DNA of 64,000 nucleotides from Croceibacterium_A sp035555595 (GTDB lineage: Bacteria > Pseudomonadota > Alphaproteobacteria > Sphingomonadales > Sphingomonadaceae), in contig DATMGK010000073.1 of the NCBI GenBank assembly GCA_035555595.1, positions 12,532-76,531 on the forward strand. Direction: 5' to 3'. The notes beneath the pieces were generated by a model. It had not been told where the DNA came from. It worked only from the letters and a program-made list of their open reading frames with translations, and did not search any database. Position numbers and translations under genes: made by a program. Shown piece by piece: positions 34,718-43,449 of this stretch (within the stretch, counting starts at the first letter, position 1; each line of letters opens with the position of its first letter).

Positions 34718-37003
34718 ATGGTGACCCTCGGAGATGAAGAGAACCCGTCGGACGGCATCGTTGACGAGCCGTTTGAGAGCGCGCTTGGCGATCGCTATCT
34801 CGTCTATGCGCTGTCCACGATCACCGCGCGGTCCCTGCCGGATCTGCGTGATGGGCTGAAGCCGGTTCACCGCCGCATCCTGTGGGGCATGCGGCAGATG
34901 CGGGTCGATCCGGGCAGCCCGTTCAAGAAATGCGCGCGCATCACCGGCGACGTGATGGGCAAGTATCACCCGCACGGAAACCTGGCGCTTTATGACGCGC
35001 TGGTCCGCCTCGCCCAGCCGTTCACGCTGCGCTATCCGCTGGTGGAGGGGCAGGGCAACTTCGGCAATATCGACGGCGATGGAGCGGCGGCGGAACGCTA
35101 TACCGAATGCCGCCTGACGCGCACCGCGATGCAGCTGATGGACGGGCTGGACGAAGGCACCGTCGATTTCGTGCCGACCTACAATAACGAGGAACAGGAA
35201 CCGGTCGTGTTCCCCGGCCTGTTCCCCAACCTGCTGGCCAATGGCGCCAGCGGCATTGCCGTGGGCATGGCGACCTCCATCCCCAGCCACAACGCTGCGG
35301 AAGTGATCGACGTCGCGCTGGAACTGATCGACAACCCCCACGCCGAACATGCGCGGCTGATGTCACTGTTCAAGGGGCCGGATTTCGCCACCGGCGGCCT
35401 GATCGTGGACAGCGCCGATGCGATTTCCCATTCCTATGAAACCGGGCGTGGTTCGTTCCGCGTGCGCGGTCGCTTCCACGCGGTGGACAGCAAGGACGAT
35501 GCGGATCGCGACGCCGGTATCGAACGCCTTGGCGGCGGGCAGTATCAGCTTGTCGTGTCGGAAGTGCCCTATGGCGTGCCCAAAGGCCGCCTGATCGAAC
35601 AGATCGCCCAGCTCATCGCCGATCGCAAGCTGCCCATTCTTGAGGATGTGCGCGACGAAAGCGACGAGAACATCCGCATCGTCTTCGTGCCCAAGAGCCG
35701 CAATGTCGATCCGGAGCTGTTGAAGGAAAGCCTCTACAAGCTCACCGATCTGGAAACGCGCTTCGGCCTCAACCTCAACGTGCTGGATGCCACCCGCACG
35801 CCGATGGTCATGGGGCTGAAAGAGCTGATGGAACACTGGATCGTCCATCAGATCGATATCCTTCAGCGCCGCAGCCAGCACCGCCTGCAAAAGATCGCCG
35901 ATCGGCTGGAACTGCTGGAAGGCTACATCATCGCCTTCCTCAACCTCGACCGGGTGATCGAGATCATCCGCACGGAGGATGAGCCGAAGCAGGTCATGAT
36001 GGCCGAATTCAACCTGACCGACCGGCAGGCGGAAGCGATCCTCAACATGCGCCTGCGTTCCCTGCGCAAGCTGGAGGAAATGGAACTGCGGACAGAGCGG
36101 GACAAGCTGCTGGCCGAACAGGACGAGCTGGAAAAACTGCTCGCTTCTCCCGCCCGCCAGCGCACCCGGCTGAAGCGTGATCTGGGCGCTTTGCGCAAGG
36201 AATACGCGGAAGATACCGCACTCGGCGCGCGCCGCACGACGATCGCGGAAGCTGCCCCCACGGTGGAATTCAGCATGGACGCGATGATCGAGAAGGAACC
36301 GGTCACGGTAATCCTCTCGCAACGCGGCTGGATACGCGCCGCGCGCGGGCATGTGCCGCTGGATCAGGACTGGAAGTTCAAGGAAGGCGATGGCCCCGCT
36401 TTCGCCGTCCACGCGCAGACGACCGACAAATTGCTGCTGGCCGGGGATGACGGGCGCTTCTTTACCCTCGGCGCGGACAAGCTGCCCGGCGCGCGCGGGT
36501 TTGGCGAACCGATCCGCAACACGCTGGATATCGACGCTGCGGCGCAGATCATGGCGTTGCTGGTCCACAAACCGGGCATGCAATTGCTGCTCGCCTCCAG
36601 CACCGGCCACGGCTTCGCCGCGATCACCGATGAACTGCTGGCCGAAACGCGCAAGGGGCGGCAGGTGGTAAACCTGAAGGACGGTCGCAAGCTCACCGTC
36701 GTCCACCCCATCGCGCCGGAACACGATCACGTCGCCGTCGTCGGCGACAACCGCAAGCTGGTGGTGTTCAATCTGGAAGAACTGCCGGTGATGTCGCGCG
36801 GGCAGGGCGTGACCCTGCAACGCTATCGCGATGGCGGTCTGGCCGATGCCACCACGCTCCGGCTGGAAGACGGGCTGTCATGGGAAATGGGCGGCGAAAC
36901 CGGCCGCACCCGGACGGAAAAGGAAATCCACATGTGGAAAGTGGCCCGCGGCGCCGCCGGCCGCCTGCCGCCACAGGGCTTCCCACGCGACAACAAGTTC
37001 TAG
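34718..37003 (+). CDS. parC: DNA topoisomerase IV subunit A
   Basis: ParC cuts and rejoins DNA to separate daughter chromosomes, together with ParE. The 761-residue length fits ParC of alphaproteobacteria. The catalytic Tyr is in ERYTECRLTR near residue 127, and the breakage-reunion core has YALSTITARSLPDLRDGLKP and VEGQGNFGNIDGDG. A beta-pinwheel C-terminal domain follows. In the quinolone-sensitive loop E. coli has HPHGDSACYEA, and here it reads HPHGNLALYDA, so three positions differ. The start is ATG. The PBP gene downstream has its own start 89 bases later. Confidence 0.97.
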   Translation: MVTLGDEENPSDGIVDEPFESALGDRYLVYALSTITARSLPDLRDGLKPVHRRILWGMRQMRVDPGSPFKKCARITGDVMGKYHPHGNLALYDALVRLAQPFTLRYPLVEGQGNFGNIDGDGAAAERYTECRLTRTAMQLMDGLDEGTVDFVPTYNNEEQEPVVFPGLFPNLLANGASGIAVGMATSIPSHNAAEVIDVALELIDNPHAEHARLMSLFKGPDFATGGLIVDSADAISHSYETGRGSFRVRGRFHAVDSKDDADRDAGIERLGGGQYQLVVSEVPYGVPKGRLIEQIAQLIADRKLPILEDVRDESDENIRIVFVPKSRNVDPELLKESLYKLTDLETRFGLNLNVLDATRTPMVMGLKELMEHWIVHQIDILQRRSQHRLQKIADRLELLEGYIIAFLNLDRVIEIIRTEDEPKQVMMAEFNLTDRQAEAILNMRLRSLRKLEEMELRTERDKLLAEQDELEKLLASPARQRTRLKRDLGALRKEYAEDTALGARRTTIAEAAPTVEFSMDAMIEKEPVTVILSQRGWIRAARGHVPLDQDWKFKEGDGPAFAVHAQTTDKLLLAGDDGRFFTLGADKLPGARGFGEPIRNTLDIDAAAQIMALLVHKPGMQLLLASSTGHGFAAITDELLAETRKGRQVVNLKDGRKLTVVHPIAPEHDHVAVVGDNRKLVVFNLEELPVMSRGQGVTLQRYRDGGLADATTLRLEDGLSWEMGGETGRTRTEKEIHMWKVARGAAGRLPPQGFPRDNKF

Positions 37004-37092
37004 GGTAAGGGGGCGCCTCGCGTGCGGATGCACAACGAATCCACAAAACCCTCTCGCAAAAGCTGTGTTGTTTCGGTAACACAGTCTTCACG

Positions 37093-39303
37093 ATGGATTA
37101 CCCCGCCACAGGTCCGGTGAAAAAAGCGCGTTGGCCGTGGTCGTTTTCTCGCTCGCGCGCGCCGGATGATGCTCCCCGGTCGCATGATGAAGACCTGCCC
37201 TATTCGCCGCTCTATGACGATGACGGCCCCGGCGATCCGGAATTCGGCGCATGGTTGGATGATGAACTTGATCGGCGCTTCGGCCCACCCGCTCCCCGCA
37301 AGGACAGGTGGTGGCAACCCGCCTATTGGCGCGGGCGGGGCAAGTTGTGGTGGGTGGGGCGCGTGGCGGGCGGATTCCTCGCGCTCTTTGTCCTGCTGCT
37401 GTTGTGGCTGGCCGTCACCGCGCCGCTCAGCAAGTCGCTCCAGCCCATTGCCCCTCCGCAGATAACCCTGCTGGCGGCCGACGGTACGCCGATCGCGCGC
37501 AACGGTGCGCAGATCGATCAGCCGGTGAAGGTAGCGGAGCTGCCGCCGCATGTGGTGGAAGCTTTGATGGCGATCGAGGACCGCCGGTTCTATAGCCACT
37601 GGGGCATCGATCCGCGCGGCATTGCCCGTGCGGCGTGGAGCAACCTGACCAGCGGCCGCACGCAGGGCGGCAGCACGATCACGCAACAACTCGCCAAATT
37701 CACCTTCCTCACCTCCGAACAGAACCTGACGCGCAAGGCGCGAGAGGCGTTGATCGCCTTCTGGCTGGAGGCATGGCTGACCAAGGATGAGATTCTCGAA
37801 CGTTATCTCTCCAACGCCTATTTCGGTGACAACGTTTACGGCCTGCGCGCCGCCTCGCTGCACTACTTCTATCGCAAGCCTGAAAACCTGACTTTGCCGC
37901 AGGCCGCCATGCTGATGGGCATGTTGCAGGCCCCCTCGCGCCTTGCGCCGACTAATAATCCGGAACGGGCCGAACGGCGCATGCGCATGGTCCTGAACGC
38001 GATGGTCGCGGCCGGTTATCTGACGGAACAGGAAGCGCGCGCGGTCCGCACCCCGCAGGTCGACGTGCGGACCAAGAACGATCTGCCCACCGGCACCTAT
38101 TTCGCCGACTGGGCCCTGCCGCAGGCGCGCGCGCTTACAGAGGCGAGCTATTCCCGCCAGACACTTCGCACCACGCTCGATTCCCGCCTGCAGAACGCCG
38201 CACGCCGTGCCGTGGAGCGTGCTCCGCTGGGCGGCGCGCAGGTGGCTCTGGTGGCGATGCGCCCGAATGGTGAAGTCGTGGCGATGATCGGCGGGCGAGA
38301 CTATGCCAAGTCGTCGTTCAACCGCGCTACGCAGGCGCGCCGTCAGCCCGGATCCACATTCAAGCTGTTTGTCTATCTCGCCGCGCTGCGCAGCGGGATG
38401 GAACCTGACGATACGATCGATAACCGGCCGATAGAGCAGGGCTCCTATCGCCCCAGAAACGCGGGAGGGAATTACTCCGACACGATCACGCTGGCCGATG
38501 CGTTCGCGCGGTCCAGCAATGTCGCTGCGGTGCGGCTGTGGGGCATGGTCGGGGACGATGCCGTGATCGGGATGGCGCGCGATCTGGGTGTGCAATCGCC
38601 GCTTGCGGAAGGCGATCCCAGCCTCGCGCTCGGCACGTCCACGATGACGCTGCTGGAACTGACCTCCGCCTATGCCGGGGTCGCCGCCAACAGCTTCCCG
38701 GTGGAAGCGACCGCTTTCACGGCGGAGGAGCCGGGCTGGTTCGGCCGTCTGTTCGACGGGAAATCCAGCCTGTCCAACGGCCAGCATGAGGCGATAGAGC
38801 AGATGCTGCGACGGGCGATCAATAACGGCACCGGCCGCGCGGCGATGCTTCGCGGTCCCAACTTCGGCAAGACCGGCACCACGCAGGATAACCGCGACGC
38901 GTTGTTCGTGGGTTACGCGGGTGGGCTGGTGGTCGGCGTGTGGATCGGCAACGACGATAACTCACCGCTGGCGGGCGTTTCAGGCGGCGGGCTTCCCGCG
39001 CGCATCTGGAAGGACTTCATGTCGCAGGCGCTCGGCGGTGAACGCGCGCCTGCACGACCCGCCACTCCCACGCCCAGCCCGGACCCCAGCGGACCGGTGC
39101 AACCGCTCGACATTCCCGATCTGCAAGCCATTCCGCTGGGTGACAGCGGCGTCACCATTGGCACCCGCGATGGCGGGGCGGTGATTTCCGGCGATGTGCA
39201 GGGCGTGCCCGTGGACGTGCGGATCGACGGGCAGGGCATTCGGGTAGAACAGGCCCCGCGCAACCAGCAACCGGCCGGGGCCGCACCCGCTACGCCTCCT
39301 TAG
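37093..39303 (+). CDS. class A penicillin-binding protein (PBP1A/1C-type glycosyltransferase-transpeptidase)
   Basis: This bifunctional peptidoglycan synthase has 736 residues. A long acidic/basic cytosolic region precedes one transmembrane helix near residues 92-115 (GGFLALFVLLLLWLAVTA). The GT51 domain has EDRRFYSHWGID and QGGSTITQQLAK. The transpeptidase has the STFK box in QPGSTFKLF, SSN and KTGTT. A Pro-rich C-terminal tail follows. Codon use is ordinary for the region. It overlaps the end of truA by 14 bases in convergent orientation. Confidence 0.95.
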   Translation: MDYPATGPVKKARWPWSFSRSRAPDDAPRSHDEDLPYSPLYDDDGPGDPEFGAWLDDELDRRFGPPAPRKDRWWQPAYWRGRGKLWWVGRVAGGFLALFVLLLLWLAVTAPLSKSLQPIAPPQITLLAADGTPIARNGAQIDQPVKVAELPPHVVEALMAIEDRRFYSHWGIDPRGIARAAWSNLTSGRTQGGSTITQQLAKFTFLTSEQNLTRKAREALIAFWLEAWLTKDEILERYLSNAYFGDNVYGLRAASLHYFYRKPENLTLPQAAMLMGMLQAPSRLAPTNNPERAERRMRMVLNAMVAAGYLTEQEARAVRTPQVDVRTKNDLPTGTYFADWALPQARALTEASYSRQTLRTTLDSRLQNAARRAVERAPLGGAQVALVAMRPNGEVVAMIGGRDYAKSSFNRATQARRQPGSTFKLFVYLAALRSGMEPDDTIDNRPIEQGSYRPRNAGGNYSDTITLADAFARSSNVAAVRLWGMVGDDAVIGMARDLGVQSPLAEGDPSLALGTSTMTLLELTSAYAGVAANSFPVEATAFTAEEPGWFGRLFDGKSSLSNGQHEAIEQMLRRAINNGTGRAAMLRGPNFGKTGTTQDNRDALFVGYAGGLVVGVWIGNDDNSPLAGVSGGGLPARIWKDFMSQALGGERAPARPATPTPSPDPSGPVQPLDIPDLQAIPLGDSGVTIGTRDGGAVISGDVQGVPVDVRIDGQGIRVEQAPRNQQPAGAAPATPP

Positions 39304-40057
39304 TCGCCTGACCTTCCGCGGGATAAAGCGCTTCCACGAAGTATAACCCGTCCGCCGGGGCATTCAGCCCCAGCGCCGCGCGCTCCTTCGCGGCCAACGC
39401 TTCCGCCACCTGTTCCTCGCGCCATTGGCCAAGGCCCACCAGGGCCAGCGTGCCGACCATCGACCGCACCTGATGATGCAGGAAACTGCGTGCCTCAGCC
39501 CTTATCAGCAGTTCGTCGCCATCTCGCCGCACGTCCAGCAGGTCCAGCGTCTTGACCGGGTCATTCGCCTGACAATGGGCGGAACGGAACGTGGTGAAAT
39601 CATGCCGCCCCACCAGCGCCTGCGCGGCGCGATGCATGGCGTCGGCATCCAGCGGGCGGGTGACGTGCCATACCTGACCCCGCTCCAGCGTCAGCGGGGC
39701 GCGGCGGTTGCGGATGCGATAGAGATAACGGCGGCCAACGCACGAAAACCGCGCATGCCAGTCGTCCGGCTTCACCGCGCAGGCCAGAACCGCAATCGGA
39801 TCAGGCCGCAGGCGCGCGTTCAACGCTTCCATCAGGCGGAAAGGTTCGATCGCCTTGGCTATGTCCACATGGCTGACCATGCCCAGCGCGTGAACGCCGC
39901 TATCCGTGCGCCCCGCGCTGTGCATCGTCACCGTCTCGCCGGTCACTTCAAACACCGCGCGCTCAACCGATTCCTGCACGGAAGGGCCATGGTCCTGCCG
40001 TTGCAGGCCCATGAACGGCCCGCCGTCGAATTCCAGCGTAATGGCAAAGCGCGTCAT
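39290..40057 (-). CDS. truA: tRNA pseudouridine(38-40) synthase
   Basis: TruA makes pseudouridine at positions 38-40 of the tRNA anticodon arm. The 255-residue protein has the catalytic Asp in SAGRTDSGVHALG near residue 52, plus FMGLQRQ and the C-terminal RSFLHHQVRSMVGTLALVG. It lies 7 bases after fmt on the same strand, a common pairing of translation genes. Confidence 0.97.
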   Translation of the reverse strand: MTRFAITLEFDGGPFMGLQRQDHGPSVQESVERAVFEVTGETVTMHSAGRTDSGVHALGMVSHVDIAKAIEPFRLMEALNARLRPDPIAVLACAVKPDDWHARFSCVGRRYLYRIRNRRAPLTLERGQVWHVTRPLDADAMHRAAQALVGRHDFTTFRSAHCQANDPVKTLDLLDVRRDGDELLIRAEARSFLHHQVRSMVGTLALVGLGQWREEQVAEALAAKERAALGLNAPADGLYFVEALYPAEGQATKEA

Positions 40058-40064
40058 CGACTGA

Positions 40065-40970
40065 TCACCGCAACACCGTCCCCACCGGCACCGCCTTGCC
40101 GCGCAGGAACTCCTCCGCGCTCATCGCCGGTTTTCCGGCGCGTTGCAGGATCGCCGGGCGCAGCGCGGCATCGCCGCAGGCCAGCGTGAACTGTTCGTCC
40201 AGCACCGTGCCCGGCGCGCCGTTCACGCCGATCACATGCGCGCGCAGCAGCTTGATACGCTCTCCATCCAGGTCGAACCACGATCCGGGGAAGGGCGCGA
40301 AGGCGCGCACTTCGCGCTCGATCAGTTCGGCGGATTTCGTCCAGTTCACGCGGGTTTCCGCCTTGTCGATCTTCGCCGCATAAGTCGCGCCCAGCGCGGG
40401 CTGCGGTTCGGCTTTCAACTGGTCGATCTGCCCCAGCGTATCGACCATCAGCCGCGCACCGATCTCCGCCAGCTCTGCATGAAGCTCGCCGCTGGTCTTG
40501 TCCTCCACGGGCACGCGCGCGGTGGCCAGCATGGGGCCGGTGTCCAGCCCGCGCGCCATCTGCATGATCGTCACGCCCGTCATCTGGTCGCCGGAAAGAA
40601 TCGCCCGCTGGATCGGCGCCGCCCCGCGCCAGCGCGGCAGCAGGCTGGCGTGGACGTTCAGGCATCCGTGCTTCGGCCCGTCGAGCACCGGCTGCGGCAA
40701 CATCAGGCCATAGGCGGCGACCACCGCCACGTCAGCCTCCAGCGACAGGAAATCGGCCTGCGCTTCCACGTCGCGCAGAGTCGCCGGATGCCTCACCTCG
40801 ATCCCCAGCGCTTCGGCCGCGCGATGCACGGGGGTGGGCTGCAATTGCTTGCCGCGCCCGGCGGGGCGGGGCGGCTGGGTATAGACCGCCGGTATCTCGT
40901 GCCCGGCTTCGTGCAGGGCATTCAATGTGGGGACGGCGAAATCAGGCGTGCCCATGAAGATGATACGCAT
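40065..40970 (-). CDS. fmt: methionyl-tRNA formyltransferase
   Basis: Fmt formylates initiator Met-tRNA using 10-formyl-tetrahydrofolate. The 301-residue protein has IIFMGTPDFAVPTL at the start, the folate-binding and catalytic motifs NVHASLLPRWRGAAPIQRAI and TGVTIMQMARGLDTGPML, and a C-terminal tRNA-binding domain. It is paired with truA. def lies about 0.9 kb away on the other strand, so formylation and deformylation genes are near neighbours here but not one operon. Confidence 0.98.
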   Translation of the reverse strand: MRIIFMGTPDFAVPTLNALHEAGHEIPAVYTQPPRPAGRGKQLQPTPVHRAAEALGIEVRHPATLRDVEAQADFLSLEADVAVVAAYGLMLPQPVLDGPKHGCLNVHASLLPRWRGAAPIQRAILSGDQMTGVTIMQMARGLDTGPMLATARVPVEDKTSGELHAELAEIGARLMVDTLGQIDQLKAEPQPALGATYAAKIDKAETRVNWTKSAELIEREVRAFAPFPGSWFDLDGERIKLLRAHVIGVNGAPGTVLDEQFTLACGDAALRPAILQRAGKPAMSAEEFLRGKAVPVGTVLR

Positions 40971-41014
40971 AGGCTCCCTTCCTCTTCGCCCGGCTTGGCC
41001 CTATCTCCCGCACC

Positions 41015-41611
41015 ATGGCATCGCAAGAGATCGAGGCGCTGGCAGGCGCGCTGTCCCGGTTGCCGGGGCTTGGGCCGCGTTCCGCCCGGCGCGCGGTCCT
41101 GTGGCTGGTGAAACGGCGAGAGACTGCGCTGGTGCAATTGCTGGACGCGCTGGCATCGGTGCGCGAAACGCTGGTCGAATGCCAGGTCTGCGGCAACGTC
41201 GACACCCGCAATCCCTGCGCCATCTGTGCCGATTCCCGCCGCGACGCGCGCAGCCTTTGCGTGGTGGAGGACGTGGCCGATCTCTGGGCGCTGGACCGGG
41301 CGAAGCTGTTCACCGGCCATTATCACGTCCTCGGCGGGCGGCTTTCCGCGCTTGACGGCGTGCGGCCGGAAGACCTCTCGATCGGCAAGCTGATGGACCG
41401 TGTGGCCGCCGGGGGCGTGGATGAAGTCGTGCTGGCGATGAACGCCACGCTCGAAGGGCAGACCACCGCCCACTACATCGCCGAACGGCTGGAGGGCTTC
41501 CCGGTGCGGATTACCCAGCTTGCCCACGGCCTGCCGGTCGGCGGCGAACTCGACTATCTCGACGAAGGAACGCTGGCGCAGGCGTTAAGGGCGCGGCGGC
41601 CCGTGGCGTGA
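41015..41611 (+). CDS. recR: recombination mediator RecR
   Basis: RecR works with RecF/RecO to load RecA on single-stranded gaps. The 198-residue protein has the helix-hairpin-helix region LSRLPGLGPRSARRAVL, a four-Cys zinc finger (CQVCGNVDTRNPCAICAD), and a Toprim domain with CVVEDVADLWALD. The start has no strong SD. A small membrane-protein gene starts at its stop (TGATG). dnaX and a YbaB-type gene, frequent partners, are not here. Confidence 0.97.
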   Translation: MASQEIEALAGALSRLPGLGPRSARRAVLWLVKRRETALVQLLDALASVRETLVECQVCGNVDTRNPCAICADSRRDARSLCVVEDVADLWALDRAKLFTGHYHVLGGRLSALDGVRPEDLSIGKLMDRVAAGGVDEVVLAMNATLEGQTTAHYIAERLEGFPVRITQLAHGLPVGGELDYLDEGTLAQALRARRPVA

Positions 41612-41859
41612 TGCGCGGCTGGAACGCGGCTGGCTGGATTATCGGCGGCTGGTTCTTCGCGCTGCTCGCCTCCGCCCTGCCGGTGCTGTGGGTTCTGGCA
41701 GGCCGGGTAGGGCGCAACCATTTGGGCCAGTTCATCGATCCCGCAACGGGCCGGTGGACGGCGCAGGTCTATTGGCAGTTCTTCCAGTGGTGGCTGCCCA
41801 TCGCCGTTCCCGTCAGCCTGCTGGCGCTGGCCTGCATGTTTCTAAACCGCCCGCGATAA
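41611..41859 (+). CDS. small membrane protein
   Basis: The 82-residue protein has two hydrophobic helices (WIIGGWFFALLASALPVLWVL and WLPIAVPVSLLALACMFL) joined by a loop with NHLGQFIDPATGRWTAQVYW. The ATG shares a base with the recR stop, so translation is probably coupled. Function is not recognised. def follows after 47 bases. Confidence 0.7.
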   Translation: MRGWNAAGWIIGGWFFALLASALPVLWVLAGRVGRNHLGQFIDPATGRWTAQVYWQFFQWWLPIAVPVSLLALACMFLNRPR

Positions 41860-41906
41860 GCGGCGTTCACTTGTCGCCGCGCGCCAATGCGCTTATCTTC
41901 TCAGGC

Positions 41907-42473
41907 ATGGCCATTCGCGAAATCATTGAAGTGCCGGATCCCCGGCTGAAAACCGTGTCCACCCCGGTCGAGACTTTCGACGCGGAGCTGAAGACGCTCG
42001 TCGCCGATATGTTTGAGACGATGTATGCCGCCCACGGCATCGGCCTCGCCGCGATTCAGATCGGCGTGCCGCTGCGCGTGCTGGTGATCGATCTCCAGCC
42101 GGAAGACCCTGATGCAGAGCCGGAGCCCTGCAATCATGACGGGCACCATCACCACCATCAGCCCACGCTCAAGGAACCGCGGATTTTCATCAATCCCGAA
42201 ATCCTCGATCCGGCGCAGGAATTGGGCACCTATCAGGAAGGCTGCCTCTCGGTTCCGGATATCTATGCCGATGTCGACCGGCCGAAAACCTGCCGCGTGC
42301 GCTGGCAGGATCTGGACGGCAACACGCACGAGGAAGAGATGGATGGCCTCATGGCCACCTGCATCCAGCACGAGATGGACCATCTCGAAGGCGTGCTGTT
42401 CATCGACCATCTCAGTCGGTTGAAGCGGCAGATGGCGCTCAAGAAACTCGACAAGCTGCGCAAGGCTGCCTGA
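41907..42473 (+). CDS. def: peptide deformylase with a His-rich insertion
   Basis: Def removes the formyl group from new proteins using a bound Fe2+/Zn2+. The 188-residue protein has all three motifs: GIGLAAIQ, EGCLSVP with the metal Cys, and QHEMDHLEGVLF with the two metal His and the catalytic Glu. Between the first two motifs is an unusual insert with CNHDGHHHHHQP (residues near 70-85), which could bind extra metal. The start gives MAIREIIEVPDPRLK, the normal N-terminus. A SnoaL-like lipoprotein gene follows after 2 bases. Confidence 0.97.
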   Translation: MAIREIIEVPDPRLKTVSTPVETFDAELKTLVADMFETMYAAHGIGLAAIQIGVPLRVLVIDLQPEDPDAEPEPCNHDGHHHHHQPTLKEPRIFINPEILDPAQELGTYQEGCLSVPDIYADVDRPKTCRVRWQDLDGNTHEEEMDGLMATCIQHEMDHLEGVLFIDHLSRLKRQMALKKLDKLRKAA

Positions 42474-42475
42474 GG

Positions 42476-42952
42476 GTGAAGGCGGCCTGGAGGGGGATCG
42501 CTTTCGCCGCGGCTTCGGCGCTGTTGCTCACCGCATGCACCGTAAAGACGGAGGGGGAGGCGCAGGCCGTGGCTGACAGCCAGCTTGAAGCGAACAAGAA
42601 GCTCGTGCTCGATATGTGGCACGAGGTGATCGACGGCAGGAACATCGACGCCGCGCGCAAATACATGTCGGCGGATTACAAACAGAACAGCCCCAGCGCA
42701 CCCGATGGGGTGGAGGCGCTGATCGCCTTCCTCCACACCGAATTCCCGGATTCGCAACCGCTTGAACCGGGCACCCATCCGCTGACGAAGTTCGAATTCG
42801 TCATGGCGGAAGGCGATCTGGTGCAACTGATGTTCCAGCGCGAAATCCCCGATCCGCACCGCTTTGGCCAGACGATCAAGGTCTGGTGGTACGACACCTA
42901 CCGCGTCCGCGACGGCAAGATCGTGGAACACTGGGATTCGGCGATGGAGTAG
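42476..42952 (+). CDS. SnoaL-like (NTF2 fold) lipoprotein
   Basis: The 158-residue protein has a lipoprotein signal with LLLTAC and a mature NTF2/SnoaL-like domain: NKKLVLDMWHEVIDGRNIDA, then YKQNSPSAPDGVEALIAFL, and WWYDTYRVRDGKIVEHWDS at the end. Such domains may be enzymatic or ligand-binding; no reaction is assigned. The GTG start overlaps the spacing after def, so the two are probably co-transcribed. Confidence 0.85.
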   Translation: MKAAWRGIAFAAASALLLTACTVKTEGEAQAVADSQLEANKKLVLDMWHEVIDGRNIDAARKYMSADYKQNSPSAPDGVEALIAFLHTEFPDSQPLEPGTHPLTKFEFVMAEGDLVQLMFQREIPDPHRFGQTIKVWWYDTYRVRDGKIVEHWDSAME

Positions 42953-43030
42953 GGGATGCGGCGAAACCCGCTGTGTTGAAGGGGAGAGTGTGGTGAAGGC
43001 TAAATCAGGCAAAGCGGTCGAGTAGCGATC

Positions 43031-43363
43031 TTGCTGGCCGACCTGCCCCCGGTGGTGATTACCGCGCCCCTCGCAGAGGAGCCGGCCACGGTGCGAGGAG
43101 AGGTCTACGGCCCCGTTGATGAAGAGACGGTGCCGCGAGATAAAGGTGGCGCACAGGAATGCCCCGAGGCAAAGCCCGATGAGATTGTCGTCTGCACTGC
43201 GGTGGACAATGAAAAATACCGCGTCCGGCAAACCGCTCCACCACAAAAGACTGCCTCTCAGGAAATCGGAGAGGCGCTCAATATGAAGATTGGCAACCTT
43301 GAGGTTGGCTCCATCGATAAGGGCGATGGAACCCGCTTTCTTGGCTTACGCATTAAGTTTTGA
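43031..43363 (+). CDS. small hypothetical protein with a CPEAxPDEIVVC motif
   Basis: Up to 110 residues from a TTG start. The CPEAKPDEIVVC segment with two Cys recurs in small periplasmic proteins of sphingomonads and may form a disulfide. The N-terminus is suspicious. A basic start (KAKSGKAV) lies just upstream in another frame, and joined to RVAILLADLPPVV it would give a short signal-like stretch, so a frameshift there is possible. Function is unknown. A strong terminator follows 39 bases after the stop. Confidence 0.5.
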   Translation: MLADLPPVVITAPLAEEPATVRGEVYGPVDEETVPRDKGGAQECPEAKPDEIVVCTAVDNEKYRVRQTAPPQKTASQEIGEALNMKIGNLEVGSIDKGDGTRFLGLRIKF

Positions 43364-43401
43364 TGGCGTCCTTGTAATTCATATAATCGCCAAACGGAAA
43401 A

Positions 43402-43428
43402 GGGCCGCTCCGAAGAGCGGCCCTTTTT
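43402..43428. terminator. bidirectional rho-independent terminator
   Basis: A perfect 9-base stem GGGCCGCTC/GAGCGGCCC with a CGAA loop is flanked by AAAA on the left and TTTTT on the right. It can end transcription of the small hypothetical gene and, on the other strand, fhs. Confidence 0.85.
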
Positions 43429-43449
43429 GTTTAGACTGTCAGCCAGTTC

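Noticed and set aside
42992..43024. Short GTG frame before the CPEAxPDEIVVC gene as a separate leader peptide
   Set aside because: Ten codons with no regulatory structure after it; better explained as part of a possible frameshift.
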